A stretch of 64,000 nt of DNA from Roseiarcus sp963737365 (GTDB taxonomy: Bacteria > Pseudomonadota > Alphaproteobacteria > Rhizobiales > Beijerinckiaceae): assembly GCA_963737365.1 (NCBI GenBank), contig CAVTSD010000007.1, positions 558,001 through 622,000 on the forward strand. Direction: 5' to 3'. Each line of letters starts with the position of its first letter. Position 1 is the stretch's first letter. The notes under the pieces were generated by a model that searched no databases, was not told the DNA's origin, and worked only from the letters and a program-made list of their open reading frames with translations. A program made the position numbers and the translations under genes. Shown here piece by piece: positions 28,693-37,374 of the stretch.

Positions 28693-29087
28693 AGCGCCGA
28701 TGTCCGGGCAACAGACCCGATAGCATCTTTTTCCGTTTTCAATTGAGGCGGTCGAAGGCGACGGCTCCTATGACAAATAATTGCGGAAAGCCGAAATTGG
28801 GTTTAAGCTTGCCACATGAAGAATTCTGCCCGTCCCTATGCTAGGACCGAGGGCGGCCCGTCAGGGCGCCTCGAACGCAGGGGAAAAGGGCGAGAATTTT
28901 TCTTAATTCGTTTTTCGCCCGTAACCCATTGAAAAGTCTCGTTTCGGACGAGAGAATCCAAGGAAATCCAAGAAAATCCAATAGCGATTATCCTTGGATT
29001 TCGTAGTCAAACAGCGGACGGCCAAGACAATCCAAACGGACCGACCGAACCGACGCACGCCCTGATAGCCGTGACGAACAGACGTAA
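28693..29087. other. Intergenic region with a dispersed repeat copy
   Basis: 395 bases without a supported gene. Contents: an AT-rich stretch near 28770-28920, then copy A of a 61-bp repeat (28921-28981), then a sequence TCCTTGGATTTC that can pair back with the repeat's GAAATCCAAG. The remainder to 29087 holds scattered AATCC-type words but nothing recognised. Confidence 0.6.
28921..28981. repeat. Dispersed 61-bp repeat, copy A
   Basis: Starts GTAACCCATTGAAAAG, continues TTCGGACGAGAGAATCC and ends with three ~10-bp AATCCAAGGA-type units. It matches 42314-42374 at 57 of 61 positions. A GAAATCCAAG segment inside can form a 10-bp stem with CTTGGATTTC at about 28993-29002. Confidence 0.85.
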
Positions 29088-29397
29088 TTAGTAGTATCGC
29101 GGGATCGGGCCGTTATGCGGCGTCATGCGGTCGGAAAGATCGAACATCAATTCGTCGACGTAGCACCAGCCCCAGCCCTCGGGCGGATCATAGCCCTCGA
29201 TGATGGGATGGCGGGTTGCATGAAAGTGCTTGGTCGCGTGCTTGTTCGGGGAGTTGTCGCAGCATCCCACGTGCCCGCATGTGCGGCATAGTCGCGAGAT
29301 GAACCCAGACGTCGCCGGTCTCGAGGCATTCCTCGCAGCCGAGCGCGCTCGGCGTTACGTCACGAATAGTGTTCAGATGGGTGCAGGTTTTGGACAT
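29088..29397 (-). CDS. UBP-type zinc finger protein (one-base frameshift)
   Basis: Small UBP (ZnF-UBP) domain protein of 102 aa once the frame is repaired. The first frame gives MSKTCTHLNTIRDVTPSALGC, with CEEC, up to WVHL; the second gives LCRTCGHVGCCDNSPNKHAT and the C-terminus HPIIEGYDPPEGWGWCYVDE. All expected zinc ligands (CxH, CxxC, CxxC, His residues) are present across the two frames. One extra base in the CTCGCGA run near 29292-29298 separates them. Bacterial members often sit next to the cNMP-binding flavoprotein found immediately upstream (18 bases), as here. In eukaryotes the domain binds the ubiquitin C-terminus; the bacterial ligand is unknown. Confidence 0.82.
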
Positions 29398-29415
29398 CGC
29401 TGTTCGCCCGATGGC

Positions 29416-31092
29416 TTAGAGATGGGGAGCGTGAGCATGCCCCAGGAAATTGTGGATCGCGGCCACCACTTGCGCGCCTTCGCCGATCGCTCCGCCGACC
29501 CGCTTGACCGACCCCGAGCGCACATCGCCGACCGCGAACACGCCGGGCACGGATGATTGAAGTTGCGACGGGGCAGGGACACCCTCGGCGGCCCCAACCC
29601 CGGTGATCACGAAGCCCGCCTTGTCCAGCGCCACGCAGCCTTGCAGCCATTCGGTCGCCGGATCGGCGCCGACGAAGAGAAAAACATTGCGGATCGCAGC
29701 CTCGGTCTCTTGCCCAGCGCGACGGTCGCGCCAGCGCACGCGCTCAAGGTTGCCGCCGGCAGCGCCGCTCAGCGCGACGATTTCAGTCTCTGTCATGAGT
29801 TCAATGTTCGAGGTCGCGGAAATGCGATCGATCAGGTAGCGCGACATGCTTTCGGCGAGGCCCGGCCCCCTCACCATCATGCGGACTTTGGCTGCGTGGG
29901 CGGAGAGAAACACAGCGCCTTGACCGGCCGAATTGCCGCCGCCGACCAGAACGATCTCTTCGGCCGCGCACAGGCGCGCTTCGATCTGCGAGGCCCAGTA
30001 CCAGACCCCGCGGCCTTCGAAGCGGGCGATGTCGGCGATCCTCGGGTGGCGATAGCGCGCGCCGCTCGCGACCACGATCGTCCGCGCCTGAATGCGATCG
30101 CTCCCCTCCGCCTCCAGGACGAACACGCCGTTTGTACGCGAGCAGTCGAGCGTCGTGACAGCGACCGGGATCATGATGTCGGCGCCGAACTTCTGCGCCT
30201 GAACGAAGGCGCGGGCGGTGAGCGCCTGGCCGCTTATCCCGGTCGGAAAGCCAAAGTAGTTTTCGATTCTAGCGCTGGCGCCGGCCTGGCCGCCGAAAGC
30301 GCGGCCGTCGAGAACTGCGACCGTCAGGCCTTCGGAGCAGGCGTAGACTGCGGTCGAGAGGCCCGCGGGCCCGGCGCCGACGACTGCGACATCATAGACA
30401 AAGTTCGATCGTGATGGAGCGGTCAGGCCGATCTGACGTGAGAGGGCGCCTTCCGTCGGATTGCCCAGCACTGAGCCGTCTGGACAGACGACCAGAGGCA
30501 ATCCTCCCGCGATATCGGCATAGCGGGCGAGCACGACGTTGGCCTCGGGGTCCCGCTCCGGATCGAGCAAATGATGGGGATAGCCGTTCCTGGTGAGAAA
30601 ACCCTGAAGGCGAATGACATCCGCCGCGGCTGCCGCGCCGATCAGCACCGCGCCGGCGGCGCCGCCCTGAAGCAGGGCCACGCGGCGAAGGATGAGCGCG
30701 CGCATGATGCGCTCGCCAAGCTCGGCTTCAGCGACCAGGAGCGAACGCAGGCCCTCGGTTGGGATCAACAGGGTCTCGACCTCGCCCTCCGCCGTTCCGT
30801 CGACAAGGGTCGCGCGCGTGGAAAGCTGGCCGACGTCGGCGAGAAACTGACCCTCTCCCTGCTCGGCGACCGGCGTCACATGGCCCAAGCCGTCGCGCTG
30901 GGTCAACGCCACGTGGCCCTTGAGCACCACGAACATGCCGAGACTGGTTTTTCCGGCTTCGAAGAGTTTCTCGCCGTCCGAATACCTGCGCACCGATCCA
31001 TAGCGCCGCAGTCGGTCGATCTCCTGCGCGGTCAGCGCGGGAAAGGTTTCCTCGTAGCGAGGTAAGCGAGCGGCGTAGACAGTATCGGCCAT
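29416..31092 (-). CDS. cNMP-binding domain flavoprotein of the thioredoxin reductase family
   Basis: 558 aa fusion. Residues 15-135 form a cyclic-nucleotide-binding (CRP-like) domain (SDGEKLFEAGKTSLGMFVVL). Residues about 145-225 resemble a thioredoxin-like or regulatory insert, and from 232 there is a thioredoxin-reductase-like domain with the FAD motif VAVVGAGPAGLSTAVYA, the NADPH motif VLVGGGNSAGQGAVFL and the late GVFAVGDVR. The redox CxxC expected of thioredoxin reductase is absent: the equivalent stretch is GRGVWYWASQIEARLC. It is therefore probably an NAD(P)H-dependent flavin oxidoreductase with another electron acceptor. It is adjacent to a UBP zinc finger and divergent from a Na+/H+ antiporter. 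Confidence 0.88.
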   Translation of the reverse strand: MADTVYAARLPRYEETFPALTAQEIDRLRRYGSVRRYSDGEKLFEAGKTSLGMFVVLKGHVALTQRDGLGHVTPVAEQGEGQFLADVGQLSTRATLVDGTAEGEVETLLIPTEGLRSLLVAEAELGERIMRALILRRVALLQGGAAGAVLIGAAAAADVIRLQGFLTRNGYPHHLLDPERDPEANVVLARYADIAGGLPLVVCPDGSVLGNPTEGALSRQIGLTAPSRSNFVYDVAVVGAGPAGLSTAVYACSEGLTVAVLDGRAFGGQAGASARIENYFGFPTGISGQALTARAFVQAQKFGADIMIPVAVTTLDCSRTNGVFVLEAEGSDRIQARTIVVASGARYRHPRIADIARFEGRGVWYWASQIEARLCAAEEIVLVGGGNSAGQGAVFLSAHAAKVRMMVRGPGLAESMSRYLIDRISATSNIELMTETEIVALSGAAGGNLERVRWRDRRAGQETEAAIRNVFLFVGADPATEWLQGCVALDKAGFVITGVGAAEGVPAPSQLQSSVPGVFAVGDVRSGSVKRVGGAIGEGAQVVAAIHNFLGHAHAPHL

Positions 31093-31372
31093 GCGTCTCG
31101 ACTATTGTGGAGCTAGAGGCTCACGGGTGGACTCTTTTCCCATTTTTTTGACGCCAGGAGAAGCGAGCGCCGCGGCGCGACCGCTCAGTGCGGATCGGTC
31201 TCGAGCGCCTCAAAGGTTGCGATTCGTGACCCGCTTTTCAAACCCCGTCACGACCGCGCCGGGACGGTGCGTGAGGCGGGCCGGACGCTTGGCGGCGTCC
31301 CATCCGTGTTGATTCACGGGGCCCTGAGTGTCATTCCCCTGCGAGAGCGCGTCGTCATAGGGCCCAGGCGGA

Positions 31373-32977
31373 ATGACCGAGACGTTTCAGATTCTGATCC
31401 TGCTTCTGGCCGTCATATCGATGGTCGGCCTCGTCGCGAAACGATTGCAGATCCCGCCGGCCATTCTCCTGGTGATCACCGGCGTGGGGCTCGCCCTGAT
31501 CCCCGGGCTGCCGAGCGTGCAACTCGCGCCCGATCTCGTCCTGCTGCTCGTGCTGCCGCCGGTCATTTATTGGGACGCGGTGAAGATGAGCTGGAAGGAG
31601 TTCCGCTTCAACCTTCGGCCGATCGCGCTTCTTGCGATCGGTTGTGTCGCGTTCACCACCGTCGCCGTTGCGGCCGCGACCCATTGGTTCCTGGGCTTTC
31701 CCTGGCCGGTCGGCTTCGTATTGGGCGCCATTGTGTCGCCTCCCGACGCGGTGGCGCCGCTCGCGATCGCGCAACGCATGCAGCTTCCGAGGCGCCTCGT
31801 CGTCGTTCTCGAAGGCGAAGGACTTGCGAACGACGCGACGGCGCTCGTCCTTTATCGCTTCGCCGTCATGGCGGTGAGCGCGGGATCCTTTTCATTCGTC
31901 GACGCCGGCGGCAGCTTTCTGGCCATTGTCACAGGCGAGGTCGTGTGGGGAATTGGCGTCGGCTGGCTCATGCTTCGCCTGCGCCGTTGGGTTCGCGACC
32001 CCGGCATCGAAATCATGCTCTCCATCCTGACGCCGTTCCTGGCTTATTGGCCGCCTGAGCAACTTGGCGGCTCCGGCGTGCTCGCCACGCTGGCTGCGGG
32101 GCTCTATGTCAGCTGGAACGGCTTGCGGTTGATTCCTGCGGCGACCAGGCTCCCGGGCGCGGTGTTCTGGGACTTCCTGACCTATCTGATCGAGGGCATG
32201 GTTTTCCTCATCACCGGTCTGCAGGTGCGCACGCTGCTACCCTCCATTCACCGCTATACGCTACCCGAAATCGCCGTGGCGGCGCTTGTCGTCTGCGCTG
32301 TGGTCGTCATCACCCGCTTCATTTGGATGTATCCGGCGACTTACCTGCCTCGTTGGCTTTTTCCTGCAATCCGGCGCAGCGACCCTTACCCGCCGTGGCA
32401 ACACCCGTTCCTGCTGGCGTTTACCGGCATCCGCGGCATCGTCTCGCTTGCCGCCGCGCTCGCGATCCCCTTCACAATCGCCGACGGGAGCCCATTTCCC
32501 GATCGCGATTTGATCTTGATTCTGACCTTCTGCGTCATTTTCGTCACCCTGGTTGGCGAAGGCCTGACGCTTCCATTCGTGGTCCGCAGGCTCGGTCTCG
32601 CGAACGCGGGACGCCGCGAGCGCCAGGCCGAGCGGGCGGAAGAGTTCAAGATCCGCAGGCTCGCGATCGAGGCGGCGATCAAGCGGCTCGAGTCGGTCGC
32701 GGAGAGCCGAAAGCTTCCCGAGCCTGTCGTCGGGCCGATCCGCGCTCATCAGCGCAACCGGCTCACAGACATCGAGTATCGCAAGGATGGCGATGACCAT
32801 CGCCGAAAGCTCGCCGAACTCAGCGACGACCTCGAACTCGCGCTGATCGAGGCGGAAAGGGACCTCGTTAACAAGCTTTATCGCGCGGGCGAGCTCAAGG
32901 ACGAGGGCCGCCGGCGCATCGAGCGCGAGCTCGACCTGCGCGATACGCTTCTCGCCAATCTGCGCTCAGCGGAGTGA
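31373..32977 (+). CDS. CPA1-family Na+/H+ antiporter
   Basis: Cation/proton antiporter of the inner membrane, 534 aa. About twelve helices cover residues 1-415. CPA1 motifs are present: SPPDAVAPLAIAQ near 125, EGEGLANDATALVLY near 147 (the ND pair is the transport site) and FTGIRGIVSLAAALAIP near 350. A highly charged C-terminal tail of about 120 residues, largely coiled-coil (RRERQAERAEEFKIRRLAIE), is likely to be a cytoplasmic regulatory part. Divergent, 280 bases away, from the cNMP-binding flavoprotein and UBP finger, a grouping that recurs in related genomes to my knowledge. Confidence 0.92.
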   Translation: MTETFQILILLLAVISMVGLVAKRLQIPPAILLVITGVGLALIPGLPSVQLAPDLVLLLVLPPVIYWDAVKMSWKEFRFNLRPIALLAIGCVAFTTVAVAAATHWFLGFPWPVGFVLGAIVSPPDAVAPLAIAQRMQLPRRLVVVLEGEGLANDATALVLYRFAVMAVSAGSFSFVDAGGSFLAIVTGEVVWGIGVGWLMLRLRRWVRDPGIEIMLSILTPFLAYWPPEQLGGSGVLATLAAGLYVSWNGLRLIPAATRLPGAVFWDFLTYLIEGMVFLITGLQVRTLLPSIHRYTLPEIAVAALVVCAVVVITRFIWMYPATYLPRWLFPAIRRSDPYPPWQHPFLLAFTGIRGIVSLAAALAIPFTIADGSPFPDRDLILILTFCVIFVTLVGEGLTLPFVVRRLGLANAGRRERQAERAEEFKIRRLAIEAAIKRLESVAESRKLPEPVVGPIRAHQRNRLTDIEYRKDGDDHRRKLAELSDDLELALIEAERDLVNKLYRAGELKDEGRRRIERELDLRDTLLANLRSAE

Positions 32978-33105
32978 GGGGGCAGGGCGCTCTGGCCGCC
33001 CATCGGCTGACCTTGCCGCTCCGCCACTTGTGGAAGCAAAGGTTTCTGGGGGCAAGTCGATGGTAGCGCTCCCACCTGCTTCGCTCCCTCTGCTAGCATC
33101 CCCCC

Positions 33106-33543
33106 ATGCCCCTTCACCTCATCAAGCTCGCCGTCGGCGCGGAATTGCTTGCCGACTTACGCGAATGGATGGCGGAGCGGATGGCGGAAGCCAAGCGCCG
33201 CCGCGCGCCGCTCCGGCATGCCCACATCACCCGGATGGCGCCGAAGCGAACCGAGCCGGTCCTGGACGGCGGCTCGCTCTACTGGGTCGTGAAGGGCATG
33301 ATCTCGGCCAGGCAAGAGATCGTCGGCCTCGAGCCGTTCGTCGACCCTGAGGGAATCGGCCGCTGCAAGATCTGGCTCGGTGAGACCGTGGTCGCGGTCG
33401 CGCCGCGGCCCATGCGCGCTTTTCAGGGCTGGCGTTACTATCAGGCCAAGGACGCGCCACCGGATATCGACGAGGCGCAGCCCGGTTTCGCCGCGATGCC
33501 TGAGGCGATGCGTCGCGAGCTGGCGTCGCTCGGGCTGCTGTAG
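33106..33543 (+). CDS. DUF1489 family protein
   Basis: 145 aa cytoplasmic protein of a family known almost only from alphaproteobacteria; function unknown. Recognised by MPLHLIKLAVGAELLADL at the start, HITRMAPKRTEPVLDGGSLY in the middle and FQGWRYYQAKDAPPDI near the end. Complete in length. It stands alone, with a weak GC hairpin after it. Confidence 0.85.
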   Translation: MPLHLIKLAVGAELLADLREWMAERMAEAKRRRAPLRHAHITRMAPKRTEPVLDGGSLYWVVKGMISARQEIVGLEPFVDPEGIGRCKIWLGETVVAVAPRPMRAFQGWRYYQAKDAPPDIDEAQPGFAAMPEAMRRELASLGLL

Positions 33544-33682
33544 GCGCTTAGCCTCGAAGGTTAAGCGGGGGCCATGACTCGCGACGCGTGCCGCCGCAAG
33601 CGGCTCAGCCTTCTCTGGCATATGAACCGGAACGGCGAATGATGATGGTGGTGGTGGCGGCGGGGAAGTGAAAAGACGGCCC

Positions 33683-33700
33683 GCCCGCTTTTCGGGCTTT
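33683..33700 (+). terminator. Weak hairpin terminator after DUF1489 gene
   Basis: GCCCG-CTTTT-CGGGC followed by TTT, 140 bases after the stop. The stem is only 5 bp and the T tract short, so this is a tentative call. Confidence 0.3.
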
Positions 33701-33756
33701 GACCTGTTTTCTGTCTGGCGGCTTGCCAAGCGCCGCCGCGCATCCAATTTAAACCC

Positions 33757-34503
33757 TTGAACAAACCTTCGGTGTCCCTTTTGGACAAAGACAAGAACGG
33801 CGCGCTGACGAACCGCAGCGGCGGCGAAGACATCGCCGCCTTCGTCGAGGCTGCGAAAAAAGTTCCCGCGCCGGGGGGATCCGGCCGCGGACGGCTGATC
33901 TTTGCCCTCGACGCCACCATGAGCCGGCAGCCGACCTGGGACCTCGCCCAATCGCTGCAGGCAAAAATGTTCGACGCCGCCTCCGGGCTCGGCGGCCTCG
34001 ACGTGCAGCTCGTCTACTTTCGGGGCATGGGCGAATGCCGGGCGTCGAACTTCGTCTCCGGCGGGCAGGGGTTGGGGCAGCTTATGAGCCGCATCGACGT
34101 GCGCGGCGGAACGACTCAGATCAAGCGGGTGCTCGCCCATGCGCGCGATGAAGCCAAGCGCGCCAAGGTCGGAGCGCTCATCTTTATCGGGGACGCCATG
34201 GAGGAGAACCCTGATACGCTCGCCGCGCTGGCGGGAGAGCTTGCGTTGCTCGGGGTCAAGGCCTTCATGTTCCAGGAGGGGCAGGATCCCGCCGCCAGAC
34301 GCACGTTCGGAGAAATTGCCCGGCTGACTGGGGGAGCCTATAGCGCTTTCGACGCCGGCGCTTCCGCAAGGCTCGCAGCGCTCCTCCGCGCTGCGGCGGC
34401 CTATGCCGCAGGTGGTCATGCGGCATTGGTTCGGGTGGCGGATGGGGATTCAGCCGCGCGAACTCTTATTATCGCAGATGCGCGGAAAGTGAACTTGGCT
34501 TAA
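33757..34503 (+). CDS. VWA-like domain protein paired with a J-domain protein
   Basis: 248 aa cytoplasmic protein with a von Willebrand factor A-like fold. Visible features are RLIFALDATMSRQPTWD near residue 46, in place of the classical DxSxS metal site, GGTTQIKRVLAHA near 120 (the Thr of the MIDAS site) and ALIFIGDAMEENPD near 145 (the third loop). The MIDAS-like site has DATMS, so metal binding is plausible but not certain. The start is TTG at 33757. It is followed after 77 bases by a membrane-anchored J-domain gene on the same strand, suggesting a functional pair. Confidence 0.72.
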   Translation: MNKPSVSLLDKDKNGALTNRSGGEDIAAFVEAAKKVPAPGGSGRGRLIFALDATMSRQPTWDLAQSLQAKMFDAASGLGGLDVQLVYFRGMGECRASNFVSGGQGLGQLMSRIDVRGGTTQIKRVLAHARDEAKRAKVGALIFIGDAMEENPDTLAALAGELALLGVKAFMFQEGQDPAARRTFGEIARLTGGAYSAFDAGASARLAALLRAAAAYAAGGHAALVRVADGDSAARTLIIADARKVNLA

Positions 34504-34580
34504 GTTCGCCTTCGGCTGCAGCTAAGTCCGGGCGTTAAACCCCGGCGCGATGGCTCCGCCATTTTGAAAGCCTTACGACA

Positions 34581-35288
34581 ATGAACTTCGTTATAGGCTT
34601 GATCCTGCTCTTTCTTTTGGTGCAAGCGATTAAGCAATTTGGCCGCATGGACGCAGCCGCCGCAGCGCGGCTGATCCGCCACGGCGGCGGCGCCCTGGGG
34701 ATGATAGGCGCGCTGCTCCTGCTCCTGCGCGGTCGTTTCGGGCTTGCAGCCACGGTCGCCGGCATGATGGCGAACTTCGCCGGGTGGAAGACGCCAGTCG
34801 GAGCCCCGTCGGGCTTCGGCAATGTTGGCGGCGGCGCGCGCCCAGGACGATCCTCAATCGCCCGGTCAGCGATGCTGGAGATGCGGCTCGACCTCGACAG
34901 CGGCGTGATGACCGGCACGATCCTCGCGGGGGTTTATGCGGGCCGCGCGACCGAAACCTTGTCGCGTCCCGAGCTCATGTCATTGCGTCAGGAGCTCGCG
35001 CGCGACGATCCGGATGGCGTCAACCTGTTAGAGGCATATCTCGACCGCCGGTTCGCCGGCTGGCGTGAGGCAGACCAGGGTCAGCGTCAGGGGCGGGGAA
35101 GCAATGGGGCGATGACGCGCCGGGAGGCGCTCGAAGTCCTGGGCCTCGCCGAAGGCGCGAGCGCGGCGGACATAATCCGCTCGCACCGCACTTTGATGAA
35201 GAAGTTTCATCCAGATCACGGCGGCTCGACCACGCTTGCCGCGAGGGTCAATCAGGCCAAGGATGTTTTGATGCAGCGACAAGGCTAG
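34581..35288 (+). CDS. Membrane-anchored J-domain (DnaJ-like) protein
   Basis: 235 aa protein with an N-terminal membrane helix (FVIGLILLFLLVQAI), a second hydrophobic segment (GALGMIGALLLLLRG) and a C-terminal J domain of about 60 residues. The J domain has MTRREALEVLGLAEGASAAD, then SHRTLMKKFHPDHGG with the essential HPD tripeptide. It therefore likely recruits Hsp70 (DnaK) to the membrane, as other type III J proteins do. The central region (LEMRLDLDSGVMTGTILAG) is conserved in similar alphaproteobacterial proteins. Situated right after a VWA-like gene. Confidence 0.85.
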   Translation: MNFVIGLILLFLLVQAIKQFGRMDAAAAARLIRHGGGALGMIGALLLLLRGRFGLAATVAGMMANFAGWKTPVGAPSGFGNVGGGARPGRSSIARSAMLEMRLDLDSGVMTGTILAGVYAGRATETLSRPELMSLRQELARDDPDGVNLLEAYLDRRFAGWREADQGQRQGRGSNGAMTRREALEVLGLAEGASAADIIRSHRTLMKKFHPDHGGSTTLAARVNQAKDVLMQRQG

Positions 35289-35308
35289 GCGCTCCGCAAG
35301 CATGGGCG

Positions 35309-36979
35309 TCAGTCGTGGGCGGTGAAGCAGGAGAAGCCGCTGCGCTTCAGCGAGCGGCACGCGGCTTCGGCGGAAGCCGAATCGAGACCGGCAAAACGGG
35401 CGCGATAGAGGGTGGCGTCGCCTTTGCGCACCATCTCGGTGACGGGCGTGGCCGAGGCCAGCGTCGAACGGTTGCGTTCGCGGGCGCGGCTCAGGAGTTC
35501 GTTGGCCTTGGCGAGGTTGTCGGGGGCGCCGATCTGGATAATCACGCCGCCAGCCGACCCGTAGCCATTGTCGCCGTCCTTGGCGGAGGCCCGCCCGGGA
35601 CGCCGGAGGACGTCAGCCGAACTCTCGGGTCGTCCAAGTGGCGGCATGACCAGCGCGCTAGCCGCGGCGAGCCGAGCCTGAGTTTTCCTTGACGACTTGG
35701 CGGGGTTTTTGAGCCGGCCGAGGTCGGCGGCTGTCGGCTGCGCCGGGCGCGGAGCCGACTCGGGCGCCGTCAGCATCGGTTGCAGGCTCGGAAGCTCCTC
35801 GTCTCCAGCCCCATCGTCGCCTTCCCCCGTTGCGTTCGCGGCGCGCGTCGCAGCGGAAGCGCGTTCAAACTTGGCGTCGGCGACGAAAGCCTGACGGGCC
35901 CGCGCTGGGGGCGCCGCGACCGGCTGGTCGCGCGGCTCGATCGCCCCGGCCGGCGAAGCGTCCGCGACCGCGGTTGCGGTATGCGTTGTCGACGCTTCAG
36001 CGATGTGGTCGTCGATCAGATTCGCCATGATCCGGTCGCGCCCTGCGGCGGAGCGCCCGCCCATGACGACGGCGAGCAGCGACCGTCCGTCTCGATGGAC
36101 CGAGGTCAGAAGGTTGAAGCCGGAGGCTCTCGTGTAGCCGGTCTTGATCCCGTCGACGCCGTCGACGCGGCCAAGGAGATGATTGTGGTTGCCGATGATC
36201 TCGCCGTCAAAATCGAATTGCGCGGTCGAGAAATATCGGAAGTAGCGCGGGAAGCGCTCTTCAAGCGAGCGCCCGAGGATTGTGAGGTCGCGCGCCGTGG
36301 TGACCTGCTCGTCGTTCGGGAGGCCCGACGCATTGCGGTAAACGGTGTTGGTCATGCCGAGCGCGTGCGCCTTGCGCGTCATCATGTCGGCGAAATTGCT
36401 CTCTGACTGGCTGACGGCCTCGGCGATCGCGACTGCGATGTCGTTGGCCGAACGGGTGACGACGGCCTTGATCGCATCGTCGACGCTGATCGTGTCGCCG
36501 GGAGCGAGGCCGAGCTTGGAGGGCTCCTGCGCAGCGGCGTGCTCGGAAATGGAAATGGGCGTCCGCAGCGTCATTGCACCGCTGTCGAGCTGTTCGAACA
36601 GGAGATAGAGCGTCATCACCTTGGTGATCGAAGCGGGATGACGCAGGCCGTTCTCGTCGACGGAATAGAGCGTCCGGCCGCTGTTGGCGTCGATGACAAG
36701 CGCGGAAAAGGCCGGAGAAGTCGGAACCGCTCCATCCGCGACGGGCGCGTAACGCGGCGACGCGCGCCGGGCGAAACGAACAGAACGTCCTTGCTGAGGA
36801 GCGCGCGCATAGTGCGAAAAATGTGCGTGATGGGTCGTGTGCGCGTAGCGCCAATGCCGTGAATAGTGGTGCGCCTGCGCCTCAGCGCTTGCAAGGCAAA
36901 GGGCTGAAGCCGAGATCAAGGCCGCCGTCGCTATGCGAGCTATACGGCCCATTCGAGAGCACCCGATACGCAACGCCAT
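35309..36979 (-). CDS. D-alanyl-D-alanine carboxypeptidase with SPOR domain
   Basis: Low-molecular-mass penicillin-binding protein that trims the terminal D-Ala from peptidoglycan. The 556 aa precursor has a signal peptide ending AQA-HHY. The S11 catalytic motifs are intact: SITK at residues 117-120, SAN at 177-179 and KTG at 279-281. A long Ala/Pro-rich linker leads to a C-terminal SPOR domain from about residue 475 (VIIQIGAPDNLAKANELLSR), which binds denuded glycan at the division site. An in-frame ATG at 36952 would shorten the signal peptide by 9 residues. Confidence 0.93.
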   Translation of the reverse strand: MALRIGCSRMGRIARIATAALISASALCLASAEAQAHHYSRHWRYAHTTHHAHFSHYARAPQQGRSVRFARRASPRYAPVADGAVPTSPAFSALVIDANSGRTLYSVDENGLRHPASITKVMTLYLLFEQLDSGAMTLRTPISISEHAAAQEPSKLGLAPGDTISVDDAIKAVVTRSANDIAVAIAEAVSQSESNFADMMTRKAHALGMTNTVYRNASGLPNDEQVTTARDLTILGRSLEERFPRYFRYFSTAQFDFDGEIIGNHNHLLGRVDGVDGIKTGYTRASGFNLLTSVHRDGRSLLAVVMGGRSAAGRDRIMANLIDDHIAEASTTHTATAVADASPAGAIEPRDQPVAAPPARARQAFVADAKFERASAATRAANATGEGDDGAGDEELPSLQPMLTAPESAPRPAQPTAADLGRLKNPAKSSRKTQARLAAASALVMPPLGRPESSADVLRRPGRASAKDGDNGYGSAGGVIIQIGAPDNLAKANELLSRARERNRSTLASATPVTEMVRKGDATLYRARFAGLDSASAEAACRSLKRSGFSCFTAHD

Positions 36980-37258
36980 GAAACGCCCCGCCGACTTCGC
37001 GCAACGATGAGGCCTGGGCGCCGATCACAGTTGCGTTACGCACACAGTCGCCGACGATATGCCGCAGCGGTTACGCAGCGGTTAACGGGATTCCGAAGAG
37101 GCGCGGTTATTTTCAGCAACCCGTTGAAATCGCTAATGGCGAATGACGGGGGCGGTAGGAAGGGGTAAAGTGACGGTTCAGGGACCAAGGTTTATTTATT
37201 GAAATAATTCACTGTTTCTAACTCTTCACAATGTCTTTAAACGAGCTCGCTAGCCGTT

Positions 37259-37277
37259 TTTGCTGCAATGCAGCAAA
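37259..37277. promoter_or_regulatory. PhaR-like operator upstream of phasin
   Basis: Perfect 19-bp palindrome TTTGCTGCAATGCAGCAAA, centred at 37268. It contains CTGC-AAT-GCAG, matching the CTGC-N3-GCAG core described for the PHA-responsive repressor PhaR. It lies about 100 bases before the phasin ATG. Confidence 0.75.
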
Positions 37278-37283
37278 TCGCCC

Positions 37284-37312
37284 TTGACTCCTATTGTGCA
37301 GTGCACATATTG
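37284..37312 (+). promoter_or_regulatory. Candidate phasin promoter with second dyad
   Basis: TTGACT (37284-37289), a 17-base spacer and ATATTG (37307-37312) resemble a sigma-70 promoter. The spacer contains a second palindrome TGTGCA-G-TGCACA (37295-37307), a TGCA-rich dyad that a PhaR-like protein could also bind, occluding RNA polymerase. Confidence 0.5.
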
Positions 37313-37374
37313 CGTTCACCGCCCGTTCGCCTCTTTTCCGATGCGAAACGGACTCATTGCAGGGAGCGCCACAA

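Larger units (their letters stand above)
36980..37374. other. Divergent regulatory region, carboxypeptidase and phasin
   Basis: 395 bases with no gene. The part at 37150-37260 is AT-rich. It contains the phasin promoter elements annotated separately, and on the other side presumably the promoter of the carboxypeptidase gene, which was not resolved. Confidence 0.6.

Noticed and set aside
29416..31092. Calling this gene thioredoxin reductase (trxB)
   Set aside because: The CxxC redox pair is missing, so the enzyme name would be misleading despite overall similarity.
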